31,931 nt of DNA, taken from IMG/VR virus record IMGVR_UViG_3300036985_001493, positions 1-31,931 of that record. One strand, 5' to 3'. The stretch's first letter is position 1, and each line of letters begins with the position of its first letter. Positions 1 through 8,674 of this stretch are shown one piece after another. The notes under the pieces are model-generated. The model was not told the origin of the DNA. It was given only the letters and a program-made list of their open reading frames with translations, and ran no database searches. Source of the stretch: a virus. A program made the position numbers and the translations under genes.

Positions 1-430
1 TCTTCGCGTACTCTACACGCGTAGACTCGTCTTCCAACAAGCGGTCGATCTGTGCAAACTGGAATCCTACTGCGGCGTTTTCCACTTGGGCCAACCGGCG
101 CTCAAGGGTCTCGTTGCGGCGTTCCAGCGAACTGATCTTATGCTTTGCGCTAACCTCGCGTTGCTTCGTCAGGTCCTTCTTCAGGCGCCTTTCTTCACGG
201 CGCGCGGCTCGAAGGTTCTCTCTGTCTTCTTCTGTGTCACCCTCAACGTCGCCGCCTTCGGCAAAGCCTTGTGTGTCACCATCACCGTCGTCTGACGATG
301 ATGTATTATCTTCTTCACCCTCAAAAGGGTCAACGTGGTCGTCCATGGCGGCTAACGCACTGCCATCGTCCCGTTCTTTAATGGCGATGTCTTCGCCAGC
401 CTGCATTTCTGCTTTTTGCACTGATTTCAT
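1..430 (-). CDS. Scaffold-like head assembly protein, N-terminal part
   Basis: This reading frame starts at ATG 430 and stays open to the window edge, so only about 143 residues are visible. The first 70 residues are rich in Asp, Glu and Ser (for example GEEDNTSSSDDGDGD). They are followed by a highly charged helical stretch with coiled-coil character (RRNETLERRLAQVENA). An acidic head followed by a coiled coil, placed just after portal and GroES genes, fits a phage capsid scaffold or head-assembly protein. A good AAAGGA ribosome binding site overlaps the stop of the GroES gene upstream. The function is inferred from composition and place; no catalytic motif is visible. Confidence 0.65.
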   Translation of the reverse strand, partial: MKSVQKAEMQAGEDIAIKERDDGSALAAMDDHVDPFEGEEDNTSSSDDGDGDTQGFAEGGDVEGDTEEDRENLRAARREERRLKKDLTKQREVSAKHKISSLERRNETLERRLAQVENAAVGFQFAQIDRLLEDESTRVEYAK

Positions 431-441
431 AACGAAATCCT

Positions 442-870
442 TTACTCAACAAATGCGGGGAACATAGTCCTCGCGGTTTCAAAACTATCAATTGCACAAA
501 TGACCTCGCGGTCCTGCAAAATGATAAACACAACCTCGCCGTCGCCGTGTGGTACTGCCCAGCGGTCGCCGCCGTACTTAATCACACGAACAAGATCCCC
601 TACCTCTACCCACGCGCCTTCTGGCCACGTTTCAAGTGTGCTAAGATCTCTGTATGCCAAGGGGCCTACTGCCACCACCTTTGCAATCACCTCGTTCCAT
701 TTTTCGGTGGCCTTTGTATCACTCACTAGAATGATGCCGCCTTTTGAAACGTCTTTGGCTTTTCGCAGTTGAACCACGATTCGGTTGCCTTTAAGCTTAA
801 TTCCCGGATCAACTGCCGGAAAACAGTCGGATTCACTCCGACCATCCACTTGGTACTTACTCTCTGTCAT
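442..870 (-). CDS. GroES-like co-chaperonin (Cpn10)
   Basis: A 142-residue protein of the GroES family. Residues 30-70 match the family core: RIVVQLRKA, then a mobile-loop-like GGIIL at 44-48, then KWNEVIAKVVAVGP. A second beta strand block with VEVGDLVRVIKYGG follows. GroES caps GroEL during protein folding; phage versions such as T4 gp31 help fold the major capsid protein. Its place between portal and scaffold supports that role. The ATG at 870 is preferred over GTG at 900 because a GAGG site lies 9 bases upstream and overlap with the previous gene is only 14 bases. The protein is longer than bacterial GroES (about 97 residues), with extra sequence at both ends. Confidence 0.85.
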   Translation of the reverse strand: MTESKYQVDGRSESDCFPAVDPGIKLKGNRIVVQLRKAKDVSKGGIILVSDTKATEKWNEVIAKVVAVGPLAYRDLSTLETWPEGAWVEVGDLVRVIKYGGDRWAVPHGDGEVVFIILQDREVICAIDSFETARTMFPAFVE

Positions 871-1054
871 TGTCAGATTCCTCGTCCTCTCGCAGGACAC
901 TGTTGATAATTTCCAAAGCCTCTTGCAGACCTTGGCCTCTTCCTACTAGCTGGTTGTATTTGTCCCAGCTATCGACTCCGTTCAAAACGCCATTTTGTAA
1001 AAACTCAACGGCTTCTTTGATCTTGAAGATCGATTCATATACCGGGTCTTTCAT
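857..1054 (-). CDS. Small acidic protein of the late operon, unknown
   Basis: A 65-residue protein starting at ATG 1054 behind a near-perfect AAGGAGGG ribosome binding site (1061-1068). A TTG one codon upstream is less likely. The sequence is mostly helical and ends in an acidic tail (REDEESDNDRE). Its 3' end overlaps the GroES start by 14 bases, so the two are probably translationally coupled. I do not recognise a family. The position between portal and GroES suggests a head-assembly accessory role, which is inference only. Confidence 0.7.
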   Translation of the reverse strand: MKDPVYESIFKIKEAVEFLQNGVLNGVDSWDKYNQLVGRGQGLQEALEIINSVLREDEESDNDRE

Positions 1055-1073
1055 CAAAAACCCTCCTTATAAC

Positions 1074-1099
1074 TAAGTACACACAAAAGTGTGTACTTA
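1074..1099. other. Perfect 11-bp hairpin between late genes
   Basis: An 11-bp perfect inverted repeat (TAAGTACACAC / GTGTGTACTTA) with a four-base loop lies in the only sizeable gap between the 58-residue gene and the 65-residue gene. Read on the coding strand it is not followed by a T run, so it is a poor intrinsic terminator. It ends a few bases before the strong ribosome binding site of the next gene. It may be an RNA processing or stability element, or an operator. Confidence 0.6.
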
Positions 1100-1108
1100 C
1101 GCCCTAAC

Positions 1109-1285
1109 TTATTTTTTAAGACCGCGACTATTTACGGGCGGTACTTGGTACAAGGGTGCCTTAGGGGCTTGCTTGGAACCAGAGGGTCCTGTCTCTACGG
1201 GCGAGCCGGGGCCGCCTGCATAACCGGGCTTGCCCGTGATCTTGTAGTTCTTGCGAAAACCCATGTCTTGATTGCCTGTTGCCAT
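1109..1285 (-). CDS. 58-residue Gly/Pro-rich protein coupled to the portal
   Basis: A short open frame starts at ATG 1285, which overlaps the portal stop codon as TAATG, and ends in TAA at 1109. The predicted protein has 58 residues, begins MATGNQDMGFRKNYK and is rich in Gly, Pro, Ser and Lys, so it is probably disordered. An AGGAG site lies 7 bases upstream inside the portal gene. The tight coupling and the good ribosome binding site argue that it is real despite its size. I do not recognise it; a small head or tail-completion factor is possible. Confidence 0.65.
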   Translation of the reverse strand: MATGNQDMGFRKNYKITGKPGYAGGPGSPVETGPSGSKQAPKAPLYQVPPVNSRGLKK

Positions 1286-4041
1286 TACTGTGCTCCTGTT
1301 GGTTGTTGTGCTTGTTGTGCCGCTTGGGCCAACTGTTGTTGCGCTTGCATCGCCGCATCGTGTGCACGTTGCTGTTCTGCTTGCGCTTGATCTAACCCAT
1401 GCTTACGCATATCTGCGTACGCTTGGCTTTCTGCTTCCAACGCAGTCATCTCTTGTGAGTGCTGTTGTTGAACCTGTTGTGCGCTCAACTCTTGGTCGGC
1501 GTTGATCATTGCCACACGCTCTCTTGAGGCGTTGTTTATGTCCGCAATCGCCACTTTGGCCGCGTTGTCTTGGTCTGCTAACTCTTGTTGCAACCCAAGC
1601 TTTGCCTGAATCTCTGCAACCTTGGCCTGCATGTCGCGAACCTTGTCTGCCATCTCGGCCTGCATCTTCTCGCGCTCCAACTGGAATCTGGCCTGCGCCT
1701 CTTCCGTCTTGCGTTTGGTCTCCGCCATTTGTGTTTGGATAAGAGCCTGAGACGTTGGGTCCGCCATGGCAACTTGTTGCATTTGAGTCTGTTTGGCCTG
1801 TTGCATCTGTTGCACCAACTGCTGAATAATTGGGTTGATGCCGCTGAACGTCTTTTCCGCGTCTTGGTTGACCAACTGCGCGGCCATGGCCAACGCCTCT
1901 TGGGCGGCTTGGTCCAGCTTGCGTTCTTCGTTCAACTTGAACGCGTCTTCTCCACCAGCGGCGTGCGACACGTAGTTGCGCATCGATTGCAGGTAGTGCA
2001 GTGTCAGGTGTTGCTTGATGTGCTCCAACATCAAAGGCGTCACACTTGGTCCAATAAGTGGGTTGCCGCCGTACGCGGGGTCCATCATGTACGCCAAGTG
2101 AACCTTCAGGTGGTCGATGTGGCTCTGGTCTGGGAACGCGGCGGCCGCGTGGCCCATTGTCATCTGCACGTTCTCCAGTGCAGGGTTGCTCTCAACCGAG
2201 CCCTGTGGGTTAGGCATGACCTTCTCAATGTCAGGCACCTTCATCAACTTCATCACGCGCATGTGCGCCTCACGCACGTTGTACAACTGCGGGGCCTTGT
2301 CTGCCAACTGCATGACCAGTTGAGCCTGAGTCAGGCGCTGTGTTTCGCTGAAGATGTTGGGGTCAGAGATCGGGCTGACGTCTGAGTTGTCTTCAAAGTC
2401 CTCAACCGCAATCTCGGCGCCGGACTGGTTGTCCATGTCTTCCAAGTACCAGTGGTTGATACGTGATAAGACCTGCAAGCTCTTAGCCTGACTGCGGTGC
2501 AGTCGTGCGTGAATGCTTGAGAACACCTTCGAGCCCTGCTCGATCAGCGCCTGTGTTGTGCCAACTGGTGTGTTATTACCCGCGTCGGCAATACGGCCTT
2601 CGCTGGTCTTTACAACACCTTTAGCGGCGTCTGTTAACCAACCTAATAGGTTGTACAGCACCGAGGACGGTGGGTTGAACGGCAGTGGCATGGCCAACTT
2701 GCGCACGTCGTCCACGCCGGGTGAACCCTCGATCTCTACGATTTGAGTTGGTTCAATGCGGTCTGTCTGTCCACCAATGCGTCCGCCTTTTAGCTTCAAC
2801 ATGGTCTGGCTGTTGTTTACGTGCGCAGAGTCCATCAACGCGCGGAGCGACCCAGTCAGTGCCGCTGAGAGGCCACCGATCAGGTGTGGCATGCCAATCG
2901 CATAAGCGCCGCGCCATGGAATAAACTTGTACTCCACCATCCAGTCAAGCTTGCGCATGCGCTGGTCGCCTGATTGCCAGTTACGGTACAGTGCAACCAC
3001 CTTGCTTGTAATCTCGTCCACCGTCATAACGTAGGGTGCGCGCTTGCCGTCTGTTAACGGGTCGTCTTCCAAACGCAAGAACACCGTGATCTCGTACACA
3101 CGGCGCAAACCGTCTACGTTCTTCGTTGGCTCTGTTAGACCTTCAATTTTGTCGTTGGCCTTTTTTGACTGTGTCTGGTTCTCAGGCAACAGGTCAGAGG
3201 TGTATATCTCAATATCGCGATATTCGCCTATCTCGACACGTTGCTTGAACATGTCTTCGGTAATGTCTTGCTGTTCTGTTACGCGCGCGGCTGAGTAAAA
3301 ATTGGTAGACGCAAACGGCAACAGCACGTTGTCAATTGGAACCCACTCAGGCACCGGCCTGTTCAGGTCCTTGTCCCATCTCCATTTGAGATATTGGGAG
3401 CCACCAAGAGGAAGCTGTGTGAACAACTGCTCCATCTCGTCGCGGTACTCTTCAACCTGTTCGGTCAACTGCCAGTTCAGGAAATTAGCCTTACGCTGTG
3501 CTGTCTCCAAACGCTGTTGGTCAGACTTGCCCTTAATGAACGTGCGCACCAAGCCGTCTGCCGGCAATAACTCTTTGCACGCGTTTGCCGCAAAGTCCAC
3601 ACAGGCCTCTGCCATGATGGGGTGAACCACCTTGGACGCGCCGTCAAACGTTGCGCCACCGGGGGCGTCGTTGCCCATACCTGTGCGGCGAATGCCCTCT
3701 TCGTACTGCTTGTCACGTTGCTTGCGGGACTCGCGGTCCACCTCAATCAGGTCAAGGTACTCGGACGCTAAACTGTCAAGGATGGACTCTTCCATCTCTT
3801 CGGCCAAGTTGGCGTAAAACTCTGGGTTCTGTGACGGCTTTTCTGTCTCCATCATGTTCACCACAACGGACCCGTCCTCCAACTCAATAACCTCAGACTC
3901 TACGTCGTCAATGTCCAAGTCCAGCGCGTTGGCCAGATCTTGGATTTCTTTTTCCGTGTCTACTTCTTTTGTCGTCTCATCTTCAGCAAACGACAACGCG
4001 GACAGGTTACCGCCCTTTTGGAGTGGAATAGTTGGTTGCAT
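1285..4041 (-). CDS. Portal protein
   Basis: A 918-residue protein, large for a portal (P22 gp1 has about 725). It follows the terminase on the same strand. The middle region carries portal-like features: a DGASKVVHPIMAEACVDFAANACKEL helix region near residues 130-160 and an aromatic GGSQYLKWRWD segment. From roughly residue 740 to the end the protein is a long Gln/Ala-rich coiled-coil stretch, as expected of the extended barrel of P22-type portals. In the virion the portal forms the dodecameric DNA gate at one capsid vertex and docks the terminase. Its ATG overlaps the upstream stop as TAATG. The portal role is well supported by content and context; the precise family is not certain. Confidence 0.82.
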   Translation of the reverse strand: MQPTIPLQKGGNLSALSFAEDETTKEVDTEKEIQDLANALDLDIDDVESEVIELEDGSVVVNMMETEKPSQNPEFYANLAEEMEESILDSLASEYLDLIEVDRESRKQRDKQYEEGIRRTGMGNDAPGGATFDGASKVVHPIMAEACVDFAANACKELLPADGLVRTFIKGKSDQQRLETAQRKANFLNWQLTEQVEEYRDEMEQLFTQLPLGGSQYLKWRWDKDLNRPVPEWVPIDNVLLPFASTNFYSAARVTEQQDITEDMFKQRVEIGEYRDIEIYTSDLLPENQTQSKKANDKIEGLTEPTKNVDGLRRVYEITVFLRLEDDPLTDGKRAPYVMTVDEITSKVVALYRNWQSGDQRMRKLDWMVEYKFIPWRGAYAIGMPHLIGGLSAALTGSLRALMDSAHVNNSQTMLKLKGGRIGGQTDRIEPTQIVEIEGSPGVDDVRKLAMPLPFNPPSSVLYNLLGWLTDAAKGVVKTSEGRIADAGNNTPVGTTQALIEQGSKVFSSIHARLHRSQAKSLQVLSRINHWYLEDMDNQSGAEIAVEDFEDNSDVSPISDPNIFSETQRLTQAQLVMQLADKAPQLYNVREAHMRVMKLMKVPDIEKVMPNPQGSVESNPALENVQMTMGHAAAAFPDQSHIDHLKVHLAYMMDPAYGGNPLIGPSVTPLMLEHIKQHLTLHYLQSMRNYVSHAAGGEDAFKLNEERKLDQAAQEALAMAAQLVNQDAEKTFSGINPIIQQLVQQMQQAKQTQMQQVAMADPTSQALIQTQMAETKRKTEEAQARFQLEREKMQAEMADKVRDMQAKVAEIQAKLGLQQELADQDNAAKVAIADINNASRERVAMINADQELSAQQVQQQHSQEMTALEAESQAYADMRKHGLDQAQAEQQRAHDAAMQAQQQLAQAAQQAQQPTGAQ

Positions 4042-5690
4042 TATTGGTTAAAGCCTCTGTATGCTTTACGGATTGGTCCGGCCATGGGCAACATGCCCAA
4101 CGAGCTCATGCCCGCGCTAACTGGCTCGCCTTTTCCGATGTAGTGTCCTGTTTCTGCGGCGTACATAGGCGCCATGGCCATTGCGCCAGCGGGGTTTAAC
4201 ATGGCGATGTCTGCCAAACCAAAACCGCCGGGTAAATTACTGGAGGGTCCACCAACTACTGTGTTGGCCATCTTGCGTGCCTTATAGCGATTCATGCCAT
4301 GTTTCTCTAAAAAGTCTTGACCCAATGAAGAGATACGCTCTTTAGGAGAAGCTTTGTACTCGCTGACCGACGGTTGACGGCGCTCGTAGTTTTGCATCAT
4401 TGCCTCGTCGGCAGAATTATCCATTCTTGAACCGCCACCACGAATGTAGTTTGTCAACTCTTCCATTGTGGGTTGTTGTGTTTGTCCGCCATTACCATAG
4501 CCGCGGACCATCATCTCGGCCTGCATGTCGCGGGGAGAGTACATCATGCCGCCTGCGGCTTTACCCTGAACAGCCGCCGCCGCACGGCGACGCTTGTCTT
4601 CCAACTCTTGCATCTGCCAGTCTTGCGCAAACGGCTGGCGCTGTGCTGGCTCGGTGTCAAGCAAGTAGTCACGTTGGTTCTTTGGGAACCAGTCAGACGG
4701 GTGCTTGGTCACCACCGACTCAGGCAGACCCGACATGCGGGCCTCGTCGCGCCACGCGTTCATCTCTGCGGTTGCTGGACCACGACCCTGCACAGGGCGT
4801 TGAGCAATTGGGTTCATGCCGGTGTAGTTGTGACGCATGGGGTTGATCATCGCGTTAATCGCGTTGACAATGTCTTCTTTGTCCGGGTCAATGCCGCGGG
4901 CCTTGAAGTCAGCAACCACTTTATCCACCAACGCGCCGTGCTTACCCAACAACATCTCGTCTGTCAGTTTGTCAATGCCGGGACCCTCTAGTTGCGCGGC
5001 ACGTTCGGCGAACGGCGCGCTGGCGCTGGTCATCTGTGGGATGTCACCCTCAGTCACGCGCAGGGCATCAAGTCCACCCATTGCGTCGTCACCAACGCCT
5101 GTCAGTGCCTCTTCACCCAACTGCTGGCGCGTTGCCAACTCTTCTGTTGAGGGCGTGAATGACTTGTTCCATGTGCGGTTGCCTGTGCGGCCCGTGTTGG
5201 CCATCGACATGAACTCGTCTTCAGGGAACGCGTTCTGAAACTGGCCCTTAGGGTACGCACGCGCCTTGATGTTTGCTGGCGCCATGCCAAACTGGCTTGG
5301 TAAATCTTGGTAAGGACCCACTGACTCGCGTGTTGCCACGCCTTTTGCGCGCTCTGGCGTAATAATTTGGCCTGTGGGGCTTGTTGCTGTTGGATAAGGA
5401 CGGCCTGTTGCGTCAACAAGCTGGTTTGCAAACGGTGTTTGTTGTTGCATGCGCGCCATTGTCTGCGGCGCGTTGCCTGTTGGCTGAGAAAGCGAGCGGA
5501 TGTGGTCTTCCAACTGCTTTACTTCTTCTGGTGACGGGGGTTTGCCTACAGCTTTTGTGTATTTGCGAATTGCGTCTTGAATTCGGCTTGCAAACTGCTC
5601 AATAACGCCAGTTTTCCCACCCGTACCGTAATGTGGCAGGTTGGCCTGTTCGTACATCATCTGTGTGGGGGTTTTAATTGGGTTTAGCAT
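4041..5690 (-). CDS. 549-residue unknown protein between terminase and portal
   Basis: This gene lies between TerL and the portal, and its stop overlaps the portal start. The N-terminal 70 residues look helical. The centre is Pro/Gln/Met rich. From about residue 380 there are several Gly-Gly motifs with Met (KAAGGMMYSPRDMQ, GYGNGGQTQQ, RGGGSRM). The last 70 residues are rich in Ala, Gly and Met (NPAGAMAMAPMYAAETGHY) and weakly hydrophobic. Glycine-doublet linkers like these occur in many phage virion proteins, so a minor structural or ejected internal protein is plausible. I do not recognise a named family. About 70 bases with no other gene separate it from the terminase stop. Confidence 0.7.
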   Translation of the reverse strand: MLNPIKTPTQMMYEQANLPHYGTGGKTGVIEQFASRIQDAIRKYTKAVGKPPSPEEVKQLEDHIRSLSQPTGNAPQTMARMQQQTPFANQLVDATGRPYPTATSPTGQIITPERAKGVATRESVGPYQDLPSQFGMAPANIKARAYPKGQFQNAFPEDEFMSMANTGRTGNRTWNKSFTPSTEELATRQQLGEEALTGVGDDAMGGLDALRVTEGDIPQMTSASAPFAERAAQLEGPGIDKLTDEMLLGKHGALVDKVVADFKARGIDPDKEDIVNAINAMINPMRHNYTGMNPIAQRPVQGRGPATAEMNAWRDEARMSGLPESVVTKHPSDWFPKNQRDYLLDTEPAQRQPFAQDWQMQELEDKRRRAAAAVQGKAAGGMMYSPRDMQAEMMVRGYGNGGQTQQPTMEELTNYIRGGGSRMDNSADEAMMQNYERRQPSVSEYKASPKERISSLGQDFLEKHGMNRYKARKMANTVVGGPSSNLPGGFGLADIAMLNPAGAMAMAPMYAAETGHYIGKGEPVSAGMSSLGMLPMAGPIRKAYRGFNQ

Positions 5691-5760
5691 TGTGATTTTT
5701 GGTTTTATGGAGACCTTCTATAACCAATCACCCATAAATACACCCAATTACGCCCGAAAA

Positions 5761-7200
5761 TCACGCGGCGTAGGGGTTATTGACCCTGTTTCGCGCTATG
5801 TCGTCTGCGTGTGCGTAGTCTCTTGACGGCAGAGGGTCCAACAAGAGCCAACCTGAGTCGCGCAGGACCCTGAGTGCCTGTGAAAGTGCGTCAACATAGT
5901 CGTCGTGGCCTTTTGCTTCCGGAAAAGAGCACACTTGGCGGATAAAACGCTTGGCCCACGGGGCTACCTCGCCCGGAATTGCTGGGTCTTCTGGCACGTA
6001 CACCCTTCCTTTTGCGATTAGAGGCGCCACAATGTTCATCCTCTGCACCTTGTCGGCTCTTCCGGGGTTGTATGACCTCACCGGTAGGTGCGCGGCCTGC
6101 AGTTCTTGAATCAATGAGATACCCGCGGACTTATCTTCCATGAGGATGAGGTCCGTTTTCTTGCCCTTGGCGAACGTGTTGTCCGCGCCGTACACAACCT
6201 CCTTGTAGTCCTCGATCACTTTGCGGCGCAACTCAGGGTACGACAGGTGGTTGTCCCACGCGTCAAGTAAAATGCAACTTGTTGCAAAATCATCTTGCTC
6301 GAATACACCCAGCGCAATGCACGCGGTCGGGTCGTTGTGTGTTTTCTCGGAGGTCGCTGGGTCGTATGACACCAGCACGTACTCCAGCACGGGTGTTGGT
6401 TTGTGCGCGGGCCAGTTTCTAAACCATTTACGCTTGACAATACCCGCGTTCTCTGGGTCCAAGATCTCGCCGTAAATTTCCTGACGACCTAAGTCCGTGC
6501 CCTCGTACGCTTCTAGTTGTTTAAAAAAAGTTGAGGAGAGGTTGGCCCTGTTGTCGTATGAGGATGCTTTGGACACGTACACGTCGCCGCCAACCTTGCC
6601 CTCGTTCAGGTCCGTGATTAGTTCCAGCGGTTTGGGTGTGGTGGTGATGATCGACTGCACACGCTCGATGCGCGGGTCAGTCAGACGCAAAGTAAACTGA
6701 ATCTGGTCGTACGCGTCGTCGATGTACTCGAACGCACACAACTCGTCTGCCCACATGCCGTGCCACTGTGTACCCCGGAAGCGCTCTGGCTCAGACGCCG
6801 GGATGCCGCGGATCATGCTTCCATTCTTTAAGGTAAGCTCAAACAGCGACTTGTTGTAGTCCTTGATCAGCGACGAGGGTATGATGTTAAGAAGCCCTGA
6901 GTCTCCCTCAAAGCACGTTGCGCGAATGTCGTTTGATGTTGGCGCCGTGACCAACCAGCGGGTCTTGTCGTAGATCGCCGCCCTTAGTCCAAGCCAGTTG
7001 GACGCGGTGTGGGTCTTGCCGGAACCCCGGCCGGCTAAAAGTAAAAAGGTATCGTACTCCCCGTCGTCAGGCTCTCGTTGGTGCGGTAGTGCGGTAAGCT
7101 CCCACCTCACACGCCACAACGCTAGGTCCAGTTGCTCCTTGGGCCATCCCTTGTTCTGGTCTGCAAACGCCTTGAGTAGCTTTTGCTGTGTGTCGTTCAT
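5761..7200 (-). CDS. Terminase large subunit (TerL)
   Basis: A 479-residue packaging ATPase/nuclease. Counted from ATG 7200, the Walker A motif GRGSGKTH is at about 57-64, the Walker B MWADE at about 149-153 and the coupling motif ITTTPKP near 185-191. The RNase H-like nuclease has its acidic residues in SYDPATSEK (about 279), LMEDKS (about 355) and GHDDYVDALSQ (about 434). It pumps DNA through the portal and cuts the concatemer. ATG 7200 forms an ATGA overlap with the stop of the Hint gene; an in-frame ATG at 7206 is the alternative. The ATPase core is not interrupted by an intein, which matters because a Hint-like protein is encoded directly upstream. Confidence 0.93.
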   Translation of the reverse strand: MNDTQQKLLKAFADQNKGWPKEQLDLALWRVRWELTALPHQREPDDGEYDTFLLLAGRGSGKTHTASNWLGLRAAIYDKTRWLVTAPTSNDIRATCFEGDSGLLNIIPSSLIKDYNKSLFELTLKNGSMIRGIPASEPERFRGTQWHGMWADELCAFEYIDDAYDQIQFTLRLTDPRIERVQSIITTTPKPLELITDLNEGKVGGDVYVSKASSYDNRANLSSTFFKQLEAYEGTDLGRQEIYGEILDPENAGIVKRKWFRNWPAHKPTPVLEYVLVSYDPATSEKTHNDPTACIALGVFEQDDFATSCILLDAWDNHLSYPELRRKVIEDYKEVVYGADNTFAKGKKTDLILMEDKSAGISLIQELQAAHLPVRSYNPGRADKVQRMNIVAPLIAKGRVYVPEDPAIPGEVAPWAKRFIRQVCSFPEAKGHDDYVDALSQALRVLRDSGWLLLDPLPSRDYAHADDIARNRVNNPYAA

Positions 7201-8069
7201 AGGCATACTGTCAGGTACCCCTCGCTGATTAGGAACGTGTTGTTCGGGTCTGCGGTCTTGATGTGCATGCAGGGCCTAATGTCCACTTTGGTAACGTGGG
7301 TAATCCTGCGCATCTCCTCGTAATGCGGCCGGCGCACAGGGATCTGGTCCTCGACCAGTTTTAGGTTGGTCCTGAACACCATGTGGTAATTTTTTTTGAG
7401 TTCTGCGATTTCTGTACGTATGCCTAAGGATTCTGTTAGGTTGTGGATTGACCTGAACAGCCGCAGGTCCTTAATGTTGAACCTGAACTTTGCCGAAACC
7501 TTGCTGTGGCACTTTGGCCGTGAGGCGCATACCCCCCGGAGTATAGCCAGTCGTTGCTCAAAGGATGAGAACAGGTACTCTTCTGGAATGTGGTCTGGTA
7601 TCTTGCCGTAACTCTCAATCAGCTTGGACGTGATGAGCGTGCGCTTGTCCCTGTGTGGGTCCCCGATCCACACGCCTAGGTCGTAGGGGTGGAGGGGTAG
7701 CGGCTTGGCTTCTGGCTTAATCGGGTAGCACGTTGGCATCCTGCACCAGCCCGTGTCTATGGTGGCTAGGTTCTGTGGCGCGTAGATGGGAAGGCTGTAC
7801 TCTTCTTTGGGGAATTGTTTGCGTCCCCACTTGGACAGTGTAAGGAACGTCTTGCTGTCGTACACCGGAATGCCGGTGCGGCTATCCACCACCAACGTCA
7901 GGCCGTCCTTGGTCCAGATCTTATGACACACCACCGGCGTGTACTCCTGAACAGAAACAACCATGACGGGCAGGCCCGTGTAATCAAAAACCTCATCCCC
8001 CGGTTTGATAAACCTTGCTAACTGCCATCCGGCAGTGGTGGGAATGGGGGTACGTGCGTCGATTCCCAT
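7197..8069 (-). CDS. Stand-alone degenerate Hint (intein-like) protein with homing-endonuclease remnant
   Basis: A 290-residue protein built like an intein but coded as a separate gene. Residues 6-27 match intein block A (RTPIPTTAGWQLARFIKPGD). Residues 52-70 resemble block B, but the usual His is Thr. LGVWIGD (131-137) and RLAILRGVCASR (173-184) resemble the two LAGLIDADG-type endonuclease blocks; the second has lost its acidic residue. Residues 262-290 resemble blocks F and G (VDIRPCMHIKTAD, then FLISEGYLTVCL). Cys1, the block B His and the terminal His-Asn are all absent, so splicing is not expected. An in-frame stop lies five codons upstream of ATG 8069. It overlaps TerL by ATGA, taking the slot where a small terminase often sits. 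Confidence 0.7.
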   Translation of the reverse strand: MGIDARTPIPTTAGWQLARFIKPGDEVFDYTGLPVMVVSVQEYTPVVCHKIWTKDGLTLVVDSRTGIPVYDSKTFLTLSKWGRKQFPKEEYSLPIYAPQNLATIDTGWCRMPTCYPIKPEAKPLPLHPYDLGVWIGDPHRDKRTLITSKLIESYGKIPDHIPEEYLFSSFEQRLAILRGVCASRPKCHSKVSAKFRFNIKDLRLFRSIHNLTESLGIRTEIAELKKNYHMVFRTNLKLVEDQIPVRRPHYEEMRRITHVTKVDIRPCMHIKTADPNNTFLISEGYLTVCL

Positions 8070-8150
8070 GTCTAACCCTAATTACCCATGGATGCGGTTG
8101 TTTACGCCCCAGTTTAGGGTGGGGGGTATATGACCCAGAAATCGGTGTTT

Positions 8151-8261
<111 letters not shown>

Positions 8262-8496
8262 AGATGAGTACTAAGGTATACAGTTTTAAAATTATGCGGT
8301 TGAGGGTGTTACAAATACCCACACTGACAGCAGGGTCTATATACCCCCGGGGGTATATGTACACATAAATGTTAACAAATCAGGGTTTTTGTAAAAATAT
8401 ACAGGAATTGCAAAAACTTGCTGGCTGTGGGGGCCCCCCGCCCGGGTTGTCCGATGGGACCCTAAATGGGGTGTCGCTAAAAAACAACGCCCCCTC

Positions 8497-8655
8497 ATAC
8501 CCTACGGGGTATAGTAGCATACCCTACGGGGTATAGCATCATACCCTACTGGGTATAGTACCCGCTCGGCCGCATACCCTACTGGGTATAGTAGGCACCG
8601 AGGCGCATACCCTACTGGGTATAGTATGCACCGAGGCGCATACCCTACTGGGTAC
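8497..8655. repeat. Six palindromic iterons ATACCC-N4-GGGTAT
   Basis: Six 16-bp copies of ATACCC-TACG/TACT-GGGTAT start at 8497, 8519, 8541, 8574, 8607 and 8640. The first three are 22 bases apart (two helical turns). The last three are 33 bases apart (three turns) and are separated by GCACCGAGGCG-like spacers. The last copy has GGGTAC. The phased spacing suggests binding by a dimeric protein on one face of the DNA, as in an iteron origin or an operator array. A related perfect palindrome lies at 8341. Confidence 0.85.
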
Positions 8656-8674
8656 AGTATGCCCGCGGCCAACA

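Noticed and set aside
1585-2385. 266-codon plus-strand frame opposite the portal
   Set aside because: It is antisense to a clear portal gene and is Leu/His-rich low-quality sequence produced by the Gln-rich coding strand.
5761-7200. Intein inside TerL
   Set aside because: The ATPase and nuclease motifs are continuous and the length is normal.
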